40,671 bases of DNA from a virus. Below the pieces are notes generated by a model that made no database searches, was not told the DNA's origin, and worked only from the letters and a program-made list of their open reading frames with translations. Shown here in pieces: positions 6,694-15,508 of this stretch. Where the stretch lies: the IMG/VR virus record IMGVR_UViG_3300044679_000108, positions 1 through 40,671 of that record; one strand, 5' to 3'. The first letter of the stretch is position 1. The number at the start of each line of letters is the position of its first letter. A program made the position numbers and the translations under genes.

Positions 6694-7020
6694 CTAGCGT
6701 TTCTTGAGCGGTTCGTAGTCGGTCGGGTACGTGACGCGGTTGGCCGCGGCGAGCTCGCCGAGCTCGAGCTCGTGGCGCGTGAAGCACTCGCGGCAGAGGT
6801 GCTCGTCGAGGAGGTAGTCGCGCATCGAGTGCACCTCCGGGATGCGCGCGCCGCACGCGCACTCGCCGTCGATGGCGCCGCGGCGGTGGAACACGCCGCC
6901 CGGGGCGATGCGGACCTGGTAGTCGGGGAGCATCACGATGCTCGCGACGACGACGGCGCCGCGTCTGATGGTTCGGCGCTCGAGCGGGACGGCATAGCCG
7001 ATGGACAGGGTCGCGGTCAT
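6694..7020 (-). CDS. Hypothetical protein with CxC...CxxC zinc motif
   Basis: 108 residues. ATG 7020 overlaps the upstream stop as ATGA. The N-terminal half is beta-like (TLSIGYAVPL, AVVVASIVMLPDYQVRI). The second half has ECACGARIPEVHS and then HLCRECFTRHE, a CxC plus CxxC arrangement with nearby His that could hold one zinc. It sits between two membrane-protein genes of the lysis region, but nothing indicates a lytic function. Confidence 0.6.
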   Translation of the reverse strand: MTATLSIGYAVPLERRTIRRGAVVVASIVMLPDYQVRIAPGGVFHRRGAIDGECACGARIPEVHSMRDYLLDEHLCRECFTRHELELGELAAANRVTYPTDYEPLKKR

Positions 7021-7376
7021 GGCTTGCGGCGAGGCGCGAGGCGTTGCTGGTACGCCGTCGGCGACAACGGCGGCGGCGCTGGTGGCGGGGCTGGTGGGGT
7101 CGGCGCCGCGGTGCCGCGCGGCCGCGTCGCGGTCTCGAAGTCGTCGACCTCGACGATCGGCACGCCGTGGACCGGCGTGTGGTCGCCGACCCAGTCGAAG
7201 ACGACGTCGATCTTGGTCGACAGCTTCGACATCTCGCGGGCATGCGTGAGGCTGGCGCTGGTATTGCGGTCCAGGGCCGTCGTGATGCGGGTGACTGCCC
7301 AGCGCAGGGCCGCGATGAGGCTTCCGCCGGCGCTCGCGGTGAGCGTGATAACGGCGGCGAACTGCGCGTCGGTCAC
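7017..7376 (-). CDS. Single-span membrane protein with Pro-rich tail
   Basis: 119 residues from a GTG. Residues 6-30 form one hydrophobic segment (AAVITLTASAGGSLIAALRW), followed by a helical, possibly coiled-coil region to about 65 and a C-terminal Pro/Ala-rich tail with a basic end. This N-terminal anchor plus periplasmic coil resembles an inner-membrane spanin (Rz-like), which could pair with the lipoprotein at 5846-6073. Small phage membrane proteins of other function look similar, so confidence is moderate. Confidence 0.55.
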   Translation of the reverse strand: MTDAQFAAVITLTASAGGSLIAALRWAVTRITTALDRNTSASLTHAREMSKLSTKIDVVFDWVGDHTPVHGVPIVEVDDFETATRPRGTAAPTPPAPPPAPPPLSPTAYQQRLAPRRKP

Positions 7377-7407
7377 GCCCTCGAGCGTGCGGGGTCGCGG
7401 CGCGGGT

Positions 7408-7417
7408 CTGAAAGGTT
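7408..7417 (-). promoter_or_regulatory. AACCTTTCAG motif 31 nt before a start codon
   Basis: Second copy of the decamer described at 6104-6113. It lies in the 68-base spacer between the fibre-like gene and the membrane-protein gene starting at 7376. It may mark the start of a separate lysis transcript. Confidence 0.4.
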
Positions 7418-7444
7418 GGGCGGCGCCGGCCGCCGACGCTCAAG

Positions 7445-9253
7445 TCACTGAACCTTCCAGCACATGTAGTCATACGTCGTCGATGCGATGTCGACGCTCA
7501 TGGTGATCGCGGTCGCGCTGTTGGCGAACGTGGGCTCGGTCGAGACCCCCTCGGCCTCCACGATGCACGCCGGCGGGTTCGTATAGGTCGCGCCGAACGT
7601 CAGGGTGCAGGTCGTCGCGCCGGTGCCGGTGGTGAAGCGGCCCGCGATGTCCGATCCATGGATCGACGAGCTGCTGCCACACGACGTGAGCGTCGGGGCC
7701 GTGGCGCCGACCGTCGAGACGTGCGCCGATGGGCCGCTGAAGGTCGCGTTGCCATCGATGGTCGTCGAGCCACCGAGGAAGTTGAGGACCACGTTGTTGT
7801 CGGCCGTGAACGTGGTTCCCAGGACCGTGGTGTTGCCGCTGATGACGTTCAGATCGACGTCGCCGTTGTCGGTCCAGATCGCGACGTTGTCGACGCTGCC
7901 TCCGGTGCCATTCGCGTTGCCATAGATCGCGACGTCGGTCAGCGTGTTGGTGCCGCTCGAGATCGTGGCGGCGTTCGACGCGTTGAGCCCGTACGACGTG
8001 ATCGCCGCCGACGTCGTGTTGTACGTGCCCGTGTTGGTGAGCGCCTCGGCATCGGTGCTGCCGGTTCCGGCAGTGAACGCGTAGCCCACGATCAGCGATT
8101 CGTTCGCGTTGCTCAGCCCGGAAACCGTGAGGCGCCCCGTCGACGTGGTGCCTAGCGCTGTCGAGTTGGCGGTTGCCGTTAAGCTTCCTGGTGAGACTAC
8201 GAGCGCAGGCAGATAGACATTGAGACCGATCCGCCAACCTCCGAGCGTGCTGTCATAGATCAGCCGTGTATAACCACCAACATCGTTTAGCGTGTATGTG
8301 GTCTGCGCTGTGGTCATATTGAATCGGTTAGTCGACGTGCTGCCTAGGTTGGCGATGTCCAGGGTGCATAGACCGGAAGATGTGGCGCAGAAGAGGTCAA
8401 CGGTACGACCGGAAACCCCGCCCGTCATGCCGGTAAGCGTGACGCTCGACGATCCGGTGAATACCAGCACCGTTGTCGTCGCCCCGAGCGAGTAGTTGTT
8501 GACGGTTCCGGTGGTGGTCGAGTCCTGTTGCACGGTGCCGGCGAAGTTGCCGACCGTGAAGGTGGTGCCGTTGTCGGCAGTGGTGCCGTTGCCGACCGAT
8601 GTCGACGTCGCCCAGACTGGAGTCGAGCCGACGGTCCCCGTGCCGGTGACGGTGCCGCCGCCCGAGGGGGCATCCCACGAGCCGTCGGCGCGCAGGTAGT
8701 TGGTCGTGCCGCCGCCCGAACTCGGCACGCAGCCCCCGGCGCCGGAGGTGAAGTTCGGGCAGCTGATCGTGTTGGCCGAGCTTGATAGGTTGGTGCCGGC
8801 GACATCGAATACGGCGGCCCACGAGCCGTCCGCGCGAAGGAAGTTCCCGATGCCGCCGCCGCTCGCTGAGACGCAGCCTTCCGTTCCGCTGGTGAAGGTC
8901 GAGCAGGTGATGGTGCCGCTGGTCGTGATGGGGCCGCCGGTCAGGCCCGCCCCAGTCGCCACCGATGTGACGGTCCCGGTGCCGCCGCCGCTCGGCGCCG
9001 ACCATGAGCCGTCGGCGCGGAGGAAGTTCGTGGTCCCGCCGCCCGACGCCGAGACGCAGCCTGATCCCGTGCTCGAGAAGTTCGCGCACGCGGCGTTGAT
9101 GTTGTCGCCGGGCGAGAGCTGCTGGATGCGCCCGTTGAGGATGACGAGCGGCGTGCGCGTCGTCGCCTCGGATGAGATGCCGACGATCGCGAACGCAGCC
9201 ACGGCGATCGCGACCAGCGCGGGCAGCACGACGCGAGGACGCCTGACGGTCAC
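7445..9253 (-). CDS. Fibre-like protein with repeated FLRADGSW motifs and N-terminal hydrophobic helix
   Basis: 602 residues from a GTG overlapping the upstream stop (GTGA). After a hydrophobic segment at 8-26, three copies of a Gly-rich repeat carry F/Y-LRADGSW at 77-84, 138-145 and 186-193. This motif is common in the shafts of phage tail fibres and collar-type proteins. The rest is Ser/Thr/Gly-rich with a low-charge beta pattern. A receptor-binding fibre is the natural reading. The odd part is the N-terminus: a basic start followed by a hydrophobic stretch looks like a signal or anchor, which virion fibres normally lack. A phage-encoded surface protein is therefore an alternative. Confidence 0.6.
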   Translation of the reverse strand: MTVRRPRVVLPALVAIAVAAFAIVGISSEATTRTPLVILNGRIQQLSPGDNINAACANFSSTGSGCVSASGGGTTNFLRADGSWSAPSGGGTGTVTSVATGAGLTGGPITTSGTITCSTFTSGTEGCVSASGGGIGNFLRADGSWAAVFDVAGTNLSSSANTISCPNFTSGAGGCVPSSGGGTTNYLRADGSWDAPSGGGTVTGTGTVGSTPVWATSTSVGNGTTADNGTTFTVGNFAGTVQQDSTTTGTVNNYSLGATTTVLVFTGSSSVTLTGMTGGVSGRTVDLFCATSSGLCTLDIANLGSTSTNRFNMTTAQTTYTLNDVGGYTRLIYDSTLGGWRIGLNVYLPALVVSPGSLTATANSTALGTTSTGRLTVSGLSNANESLIVGYAFTAGTGSTDAEALTNTGTYNTTSAAITSYGLNASNAATISSGTNTLTDVAIYGNANGTGGSVDNVAIWTDNGDVDLNVISGNTTVLGTTFTADNNVVLNFLGGSTTIDGNATFSGPSAHVSTVGATAPTLTSCGSSSSIHGSDIAGRFTTGTGATTCTLTFGATYTNPPACIVEAEGVSTEPTFANSATAITMSVDIASTTYDYMCWKVQ

Positions 9254-9513
9254 GCTGTTGTCCTCAGCGGCGCAGTGTCGGCCTCCGGGACGTATAGGCC
9301 TTCCTTGCCACATACATCGCAGCGACAACGGGCGACCATCGTCACCGCCGTTCGGCGAACCGTCGGGTAGTTGTCGTGCTCGTCCTGTGTCGGCGCGCGC
9401 AGGTCCTCGAGCTGGACTAAATGGTCGGCATCACAGTTTGTGCATCGGCAATCGGGGATCTGATTCATGCCGTCGAGGCTAGAGCAGGCGGGCAGTATGA
9501 CGCGCGGTTTCAT
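9250..9513 (-). CDS. Small protein with two CxCxxC motifs
   Basis: 87 residues. AGGAGT, overlapping the preceding TAG, lies six bases before the ATG. The motifs CRCTNC and CRCDVC, about 42 residues apart, could together bind one or two zinc ions in a ribbon or rubredoxin-like knuckle. No family recognised. It is GTGA-coupled to the fibre-like gene, so it may act in fibre assembly or simply be carried there. Confidence 0.65.
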   Translation of the reverse strand: MKPRVILPACSSLDGMNQIPDCRCTNCDADHLVQLEDLRAPTQDEHDNYPTVRRTAVTMVARCRCDVCGKEGLYVPEADTAPLRTTA

Positions 9514-9523
9514 TGGGCGACTC

Positions 9524-9961
9524 CTATAGGGCTACCGGGGGGATCAACGTGATGCGTGCCTGCGTCGGTGACAGGCCGATGAGCAGGGGGCACACGAACT
9601 GGCCGATCGTGGTAGGCGCGGTCGCCGTGTACGCGCCGGCGGTGGTCGCGCTCAAGTAGTAGACCGCGTCGTATGCGAGGCCCCCGGTCGTGCCGGCGAT
9701 CGCATCCCACTGGGCGGTCGTCAGCGTGATCACGTCATCGCCCTGTAGCGGGCCGGCCTGGCCCACCGCGAGTGACGGCGACATCGCGACCAGGCCGATC
9801 ACGATGGACGTGCCGAGTGCGTTCGCCTGTGCGAGGCTGAACGAGCTGACGCCGGCGGCGTAGACCGGCTGGCCGACCAGCGCGGCCGCGGAGCTGATGT
9901 TCGTGTACGCGTTCGGCGATGCGATCGAGTAGCCGGTGCCGCCGACGGGCATGTGGCTCAC
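9524..9961 (-). CDS. Small beta-rich virion-type protein
   Basis: 145 residues from a GTG overlapping the upstream stop (GTGA); MPVGG three codons later is an alternative. The sequence is Ala/Gly/Thr-rich with motifs such as GGLAYDAVYYLS, TAPTTIGQFVCPLLIG and ARITLIPP. These resemble the compact beta domains found in small phage head-fibre or decoration proteins. It has almost no charged residues. A structural role is inferred from composition and position. Confidence 0.6.
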   Translation of the reverse strand: MSHMPVGGTGYSIASPNAYTNISSAAALVGQPVYAAGVSSFSLAQANALGTSIVIGLVAMSPSLAVGQAGPLQGDDVITLTTAQWDAIAGTTGGLAYDAVYYLSATTAGAYTATAPTTIGQFVCPLLIGLSPTQARITLIPPVAL

Positions 9962-12099
9962 GTGCCGTCTCCCATCTCGCGCTTCTCGGACGCGGTGTAG
10001 TCGGGCACCTTGACCGAGCCGAACGCGGGTTTTGGGGTCGGGCTCTGCGTCCCGCCCTGGGAGCCGTCTTCCTTGGCGTACTGCCCCTGCAGCACGGACA
10101 GGATGCGCGGGTCGAGCGCGGGATCGAGCGCCTGCCCGGTGAACATCGAGAGCGCGAGCCGGCGCTGGAACGGGATCGACTTGCCGCCCTCGGCGACCTT
10201 GCCGAGCACGGCCTGGGTCAGCGCCTGCGCGCGCTGGGGGTAGACCGCGCGGTAGGCCTCGACGTCCTCGGGGGTGAGCGAGCCGTCGATGATGCGGCGC
10301 TCGACGCCGGCGGGGTCCTCGACCGCCGCGGCCTTGCGCGCCCACGTCCGCATCTCCATGTTCGACGGCTGCCACGTCGCCAGGCCTGCGGGGATCGCCG
10401 CGATGTCCGGCATGCGCGGGAGCGCCGCGGACAGGTACTCGATGCGGCGTGCCGCCATCGTCTCGAGGCGGTCGGCAAGCACCGGCGACACTGCGCGCAC
10501 CGGCGCGAGCCGCTCGGCGACAGCCGCGCGCGCCGGCGGTGTCATCCGCGGGTAGCCGGCCTCGTCGTATGCGGTCTGGCTCTTGACCTCGGCCGAGCGC
10601 TTCGCGAACAGGCCGGAGAGGTCCTTGGGCTCCGCCGCGGCCGCGGTCGCCGCCGACGACGGCGCCGCGTACCGAACGGCGCCGAGCGTCGTGGTCGCGA
10701 GCGGGATGGCGGAGCGCGTGACCTTGGCGCCGGTGTTGACGACCGCGTCGGCGACGTCGGCCGCCTTGCCCGTGCTCGCGGCGATGGTCTTGCCGAGCTT
10801 GCCGAACACCAGGTCGGAAGCGAACGAGGCGGCCTTCGCGCCGACCACGTGGGCGGCGACCGAGCTGCCGGGGATGGGGAGCGAGTGCATCAACCCCGCC
10901 GCGGCGCCGAACACCGAGCCTTCGAGCATCCGCTGCGGGAGCCCGGCCTCGGGCACGGGCGGCGGGACGGGCTTGGGCGCGCTGAGCGCGTCGCGCGCGG
11001 CGCCGATCGCGGTCAGCCGCGGCGAGCTCGGCTCCGCGGTCAGCTCGGCGATGCGCTGCTGGAGCGCCTTGTTCTTCTCGAGCTGCCCGGGTAGTGCGTC
11101 CAGCGCCGCGGCGCGCGCGCCGGTCTCGTCGCCGGCGAACGCGGTGCGAAGCTCGGGTTCCTTGGCGATCATCTCCTCGAACGCCGACTGCTGCATCCGC
11201 AGGCCCTTGAGCGCGGCCTCGGGCTTCTGTGCGAAGCCGATGGGGTCGTCGTAGAGCGCGCGCAGCGACTTGTCGGCCTTGCTGGCGCGCGCGGCGAGCG
11301 CCTTCATGCCCTCGACCTGCTCGCCGGCGGCGCTCTTCGCGCCGTCCTGGCCGACCAGGAACACCTTCTTCGCGCCGTTGTCGTCGCGAAAGCCGCGGAT
11401 ATCGTCGGCGAGCTGTTGGCGCAGCGGCGCCCGCTCCTGCTCGATTCGTCCGAGCTCGGTCTGCTCGGCGCCCTTGAGGCCGGGCTTGTCGAGCCCGGCG
11501 AGATCCGCGGGCACGGCCGCCTGGGCGGCGTGCGCGTCGGCGGCGTCGCTGAGCGCGCCCTGGGCCTTCGCGAGCCCGCGCTCCGCCGCGCCGGCGCCCT
11601 CGCCGAGCTCGCCGCCGTAGAGCATCGACGACGACAGGCTCGCGCCGGCGTGCTCGATCGAGAGCGGGTCGGCGGCAAGGCCCGCGAGTCCGGCGACGTC
11701 GCCGGCGAACAGGGGGGCGACCACGCCGGCAACCTGGCCGGCGACGTCGGCGCCCTGGTTGAACTCGCGCTCATCCTGAAACGGCGACACCGCGCCCATC
11801 GTCAACGAGTGGACGAATCCGCCGCCGAGCGCCTTTCCGGCCGCGACGACGCCGGTGTTCTCGGTCTTGCGCTCCTGGTGCGCCTGCGCGACGACGGCCT
11901 TCGTCGGGTCGATCGTCTCGGCGGTCGCGCCCTGCTGCGCGACCTGGTCGGGCGATGCGAAGTTGTCCTCGCCGAACTGGCGCACCGCGATGGCCTGCGG
12001 CGCGATGTACTTCTTGCTCGCGAGCAGCGCCGGCACCTCCGACTCGTCGTGGACTTCATCGACGCCGGTCTCGCGATTGGTGAGGGTGACGTTGCCCAT
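9958..12099 (-). CDS. Large Ala-rich virion protein, internal/ejection-type candidate
   Basis: 713 residues. GGAGG precedes the ATG, which shares one base with the upstream stop (TGATG). It is strongly helical and Ala-rich with long heptad-like segments (residues ~160-380), hydrophobic Gly/Ala patches near residue 95-165 and a Ser/Pro-poor helical end. No enzymatic motif is visible. Length, composition and position downstream of the tail hub match internal core or DNA-ejection proteins of podoviruses, which are very divergent; I infer the role from this. Confidence 0.55.
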   Translation of the reverse strand: MGNVTLTNRETGVDEVHDESEVPALLASKKYIAPQAIAVRQFGEDNFASPDQVAQQGATAETIDPTKAVVAQAHQERKTENTGVVAAGKALGGGFVHSLTMGAVSPFQDEREFNQGADVAGQVAGVVAPLFAGDVAGLAGLAADPLSIEHAGASLSSSMLYGGELGEGAGAAERGLAKAQGALSDAADAHAAQAAVPADLAGLDKPGLKGAEQTELGRIEQERAPLRQQLADDIRGFRDDNGAKKVFLVGQDGAKSAAGEQVEGMKALAARASKADKSLRALYDDPIGFAQKPEAALKGLRMQQSAFEEMIAKEPELRTAFAGDETGARAAALDALPGQLEKNKALQQRIAELTAEPSSPRLTAIGAARDALSAPKPVPPPVPEAGLPQRMLEGSVFGAAAGLMHSLPIPGSSVAAHVVGAKAASFASDLVFGKLGKTIAASTGKAADVADAVVNTGAKVTRSAIPLATTTLGAVRYAAPSSAATAAAAEPKDLSGLFAKRSAEVKSQTAYDEAGYPRMTPPARAAVAERLAPVRAVSPVLADRLETMAARRIEYLSAALPRMPDIAAIPAGLATWQPSNMEMRTWARKAAAVEDPAGVERRIIDGSLTPEDVEAYRAVYPQRAQALTQAVLGKVAEGGKSIPFQRRLALSMFTGQALDPALDPRILSVLQGQYAKEDGSQGGTQSPTPKPAFGSVKVPDYTASEKREMGDGT

Positions 12100-14591
12100 C
12101 AGTCCTCCGGCGGGAGGCCGCGCTTGGCGTCCTCCTCCTGCTCCTTCTTCTTCTCGGCGTCCGCGTCGCGTTGCGCGCGCTCACGCCAGGTGTGGTTCTC
12201 GACGACGTCGCTGCGGTAGTCCTTGGGCAGCGGAGGTGCGTCCTTGGGGATATCGCCCATCCCGCTCCAGCCCGGCGCCCGCGGCGGCTTGTCGACGGTC
12301 GCGTCGGGCGGCCACGCCGGCGCGTTCAGGAACAGGGTCGGGCTGCGGGTGGCCATGAGGTTGCGCATCTTCGAGTACTCCTCGTGCGCCTCGACGACCT
12401 TGCCGGCGGCGTCGGCCACCTTCTGGTCGTGTGCACCCTGGGCGGCCGCGAGGTCCCCCTTGCCCGTGATGCCTTTCTTCCAGGACTCGTCGCCGGCGAC
12501 GGCGTGGAACTGGTCGAGGAGCTGACCGTAGGTGTTACCGAGCCTGTTGTGGAGCTGGACGAATGCGATGTCGCGCGGGTTGCTGCGGGCGTCGCTCGCG
12601 TCGAGCGGCTTGGGCGCCGGAGGCAGGCCGACCGCCACCTGCACGTTGGTCTTGTCCTGTATCGCCTTGGCTGCCTGATCCTTGAGGCGCTGCGCGGCGT
12701 CGGCGCGAGCGCGATCCGCATCGGCGCCGTTCCCGGCGGTCAACGCGGCCTCGTCGGCCATCAGCGCGTCCGGTGTGGGCGCCGGCTTCCGCATCGCCTT
12801 GGCGTTGTTGATGATGGAGTCGCCGTCGGCGCCGACGATATTCATCGCGCCCTTGAAGTCGCGGTCGGCGCGATCCTGAGCGTCGCCGATCATCTTCCCG
12901 ACGTCGTGGGTTGTGATGACGTCGTTGAGCTCGGGGATCTGCTTGGCCTGGGCCTCGATCTGCCCGGCGCGCGGCGTGTCGCCAATCGACTTGACCAACA
13001 GTACGGCCGTCTTTTCGCGCGCGGCCTCGTACTCGCGCGTGTCGGTGTCGGCGAAGTGCGACCACATCGCGCCGGCGAGATTCTTGTGGCCGTTCGCGCG
13101 CGCCGCGATGGTCGCGAGCTCCTTGAACGCGTTCTGTAGGCCCGAGTACGCGTCGAGCTGCTTGGTGACGTTCTCGGGCTCCTTCTCGTCGACACCCTTG
13201 CCGCCCGCCTTGCCCAGACCACGCTTGCCCATGACCGGCTGGCCGGTGAACGGGTCGAAGAGGCCGGTGGCGGTCGTATATACGGGGTTCGACGGCGTGG
13301 CGCCGGCGGAGCTTCCGCCGCCGGCCCCCTCGCCGCCCGCGCCGGCGCCGCGGCCCTTCTTGAGCACCGCGTTTTCTTCCATCGCGGCGTCATGTCGCGC
13401 GCGCTCGTCCTCGCGCGCCTTGTCGGCATCCGCCTTGGCCTGCTCGAGGTTCTCCTTCGCGCGCTGCGCGCGGTATCCCTCGGTGACTGCTTGCTGGCGC
13501 GCGGCAAGGTCCTGCTTCGCGCTCGCGATCGAGCGAACGGTGGTCCCACGTGGGTCGTAGTTCTGCGCCTGCGCGTCGAGCTGGTTCATCGCAGACTGGT
13601 AGGCGCCGACGCGATAGGCGGTCGTCGCGCGGTCGAGGTCGCCGTGGCGCGCGAGCTCGTCGCCGATCGCGGTCTGCTTGAACTGCAGCCCCTTCCACTT
13701 GTTCGCGATGTTGTCCTTCTGCGCGGCGACGTTGCGGTCGATGTTCTTCTCGAACTGCTCGAGCGCGAGGTTGCGACCGCCGGTGAACTGCGACATCGCT
13801 CCGCCGATGCCCGAGAACAGCACGCCGGCGATCGTTGCCCCGAGCCCAAGCGGCTGCGGATCGATCTTGGTCGCTGCGAGCGCCTGGCCGTCCTGGACGA
13901 CCTGGGCGGTGGCGGCCGTCGCCTTGTCGTAGGCCGCCTTCGTCGCCGCCATCTGCTGCGCCGCCTGCGTCTGCTGGTCAGCGGCGAGCTTGGACTGCTG
14001 CGCGTACCACTCCTGCTGCGCGGCGTGGTTCGCCGCAACGGTGTCCTCGACGAGCTTCTCCGGGTGCTGCCGGTAGTACTCCTCCTTGGCCGAGTCCTCC
14101 TGCGCTTGCTGCTGCGCGGAAGCGTGCATCTCCGCGAGCGACGGCGGCTGCTCGATCGGCTGGCCGTCGGGACCGACCGCCGGAGCTTGCGGGGCGGCTG
14201 CGCCGAGCTGTGCGGCCGCGGGCGGCGAGCCGGGCGGCGGCGGCGTGAGCTGAACGGGCGCGGCGCCCGCCCCCGAGAGCGCATTCTGGATCGGTAGGCC
14301 GGCGCTCGGGGCGCCAGGTCCCGCGTTCGGTCCACCGGAGCCGTCGTCGGCGGGCGCTGGTGGCGGTGACGCCGACGCCGGCGCCGGCGCCGGCGAGCTC
14401 GCGGCGGCCGCCTGGTCGAACGCGCTGCCAGGCGGCGGCGGCGGCACGGGTGGCGTCGCGGCGGGCGCGGACGCCCACTCCGACGGCGGCCACGTCAGGT
14501 CGTATGCATACGGCGACGCCGCCGGCGCGCCGACCACGGCGCCTGGCACGTCCTGCGCCTCCACGGGGCCGCTGTCGTCGCCGTCGGCCAC
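12099..14591 (-). CDS. Large virion protein with Pro/Ala-rich N-terminus and coiled-coil core
   Basis: 830 residues from a GTG preceded by GAGGA. Residues 1-150 are low-complexity Pro/Ala/Ser/Gly. About 155-240 and 355-420 are Gln/Ala/Glu/Lys-rich and probably coiled coil. A Gly/Ala-rich hydrophobic stretch (LGLGATIAGVLFSGIGGAMS) lies near residue 250 and could insert in membrane. The rest is helical. It forms a unit with the two neighbours and is likely an internal or ejection protein. The composition is similar to bacterial Pro-rich envelope proteins, but there is no signal peptide. Confidence 0.55.
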   Translation of the reverse strand: MADGDDSGPVEAQDVPGAVVGAPAASPYAYDLTWPPSEWASAPAATPPVPPPPPGSAFDQAAAASSPAPAPASASPPPAPADDGSGGPNAGPGAPSAGLPIQNALSGAGAAPVQLTPPPPGSPPAAAQLGAAAPQAPAVGPDGQPIEQPPSLAEMHASAQQQAQEDSAKEEYYRQHPEKLVEDTVAANHAAQQEWYAQQSKLAADQQTQAAQQMAATKAAYDKATAATAQVVQDGQALAATKIDPQPLGLGATIAGVLFSGIGGAMSQFTGGRNLALEQFEKNIDRNVAAQKDNIANKWKGLQFKQTAIGDELARHGDLDRATTAYRVGAYQSAMNQLDAQAQNYDPRGTTVRSIASAKQDLAARQQAVTEGYRAQRAKENLEQAKADADKAREDERARHDAAMEENAVLKKGRGAGAGGEGAGGGSSAGATPSNPVYTTATGLFDPFTGQPVMGKRGLGKAGGKGVDEKEPENVTKQLDAYSGLQNAFKELATIAARANGHKNLAGAMWSHFADTDTREYEAAREKTAVLLVKSIGDTPRAGQIEAQAKQIPELNDVITTHDVGKMIGDAQDRADRDFKGAMNIVGADGDSIINNAKAMRKPAPTPDALMADEAALTAGNGADADRARADAAQRLKDQAAKAIQDKTNVQVAVGLPPAPKPLDASDARSNPRDIAFVQLHNRLGNTYGQLLDQFHAVAGDESWKKGITGKGDLAAAQGAHDQKVADAAGKVVEAHEEYSKMRNLMATRSPTLFLNAPAWPPDATVDKPPRAPGWSGMGDIPKDAPPLPKDYRSDVVENHTWRERAQRDADAEKKKEQEEDAKRGLPPED

Positions 14592-14594
14592 CGA

Positions 14595-15497
14595 TCAGTC
14601 CTCGTCTCCGTCGTCGTCGGCCATCGGCTTGCTCTTGCCGCTGGACTTCTCGAGCTTCGACACCCGCTGGTGCAGCGCAGCGATCATCGCGGTATTGGCG
14701 CCGGCGAGCTTGCCCACGTGAAGCACTTTGCCCTTGGGCGTGTCGATCACTGCTTGTTTGAGCCCGGCCTTCTCGAGGTCCTGCGCCATCACGCCGAGGT
14801 GCTTGCCCTGGCCCAGGCTCTGGTCCTTGTACGAGTAGGTCTTGGCCTTCAGGCCGGACATGACCTTGCTCGCCTCGTCGTCGCCCGACTTGATGTCGGT
14901 CTTGAGCGTCTTGTCGGACTTGATGGCTGCGGCGCCCGCGGAAGCGAGGCCGCTCAGCGCACCGCCGATCGTGCTTCCCCATGTCTTCTGCGGCGTGCCG
15001 AGCGCGGTGCCGTACGCGCCGGTCGCCGCGTTGAGGCCGCCGAGCGCGGTCTGGCTCGCATTGCTCTGCATCCCGAGGTTGAGGTTCGAGAGGTTCTGGG
15101 TGGCCTGGTTGCGCTCCTGCAACCCGGCGACCGCTTGCTGACCGGCGAGTCCGTTCGCGGCCTGGCCCATGTTCTGGGCCGCGTTGCGCGCGGCCATCGC
15201 GGAGTTGTTCGGGTTCGCGCTCGCGGCCATCGACTGCTGCGTCGCGAGGTTCTGTTGTAGCCCCTGCTGCAGCTGCTGCATCGAGACCGAGTCCTGCCCC
15301 TGCATCTGCCCCTGTAGGTACGACTGCTGCGAGCCGAGCGCGTTCGTCGCGTTGGTGTAGTTGCCCGTCGCGGTGGCGGCGAGCCCGGACGCGGTTTGCC
15401 CGACGCCGCCCTGGCCGCCGAGCGCGTTGCGATACGGGTTGCTCGGGTCACCGCTGCCGATGCCGAGTGCGCCGCTGACGTCTGACCAGAAACCCAT
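14595..15497 (-). CDS. Virion protein with C-terminal peptidase S74 intramolecular chaperone domain
   Basis: 300 residues; AGGAGGT lies six bases before the ATG. Residues 1-190 are Gln/Asn/Ala-rich and helical. Residues ~194-285 match the S74 chaperone/autoprotease domain: SDKTLKTDI with the candidate Ser194-Lys199 cleavage dyad, then YSYKD, HLGVMAQDLEKAG, and a final helix AMIAALHQRVSKLE. In endosialidases and fibres this domain trimerises the upstream part and cuts itself off. Here it is attached to a helical Gln-rich protein rather than a beta-helix spike. A trimeric tail or ejection component is likely. Confidence 0.75.
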   Translation of the reverse strand: MGFWSDVSGALGIGSGDPSNPYRNALGGQGGVGQTASGLAATATGNYTNATNALGSQQSYLQGQMQGQDSVSMQQLQQGLQQNLATQQSMAASANPNNSAMAARNAAQNMGQAANGLAGQQAVAGLQERNQATQNLSNLNLGMQSNASQTALGGLNAATGAYGTALGTPQKTWGSTIGGALSGLASAGAAAIKSDKTLKTDIKSGDDEASKVMSGLKAKTYSYKDQSLGQGKHLGVMAQDLEKAGLKQAVIDTPKGKVLHVGKLAGANTAMIAALHQRVSKLEKSSGKSKPMADDDGDED

Positions 15498-15508
15498 ATG
15501 GTGACCTC

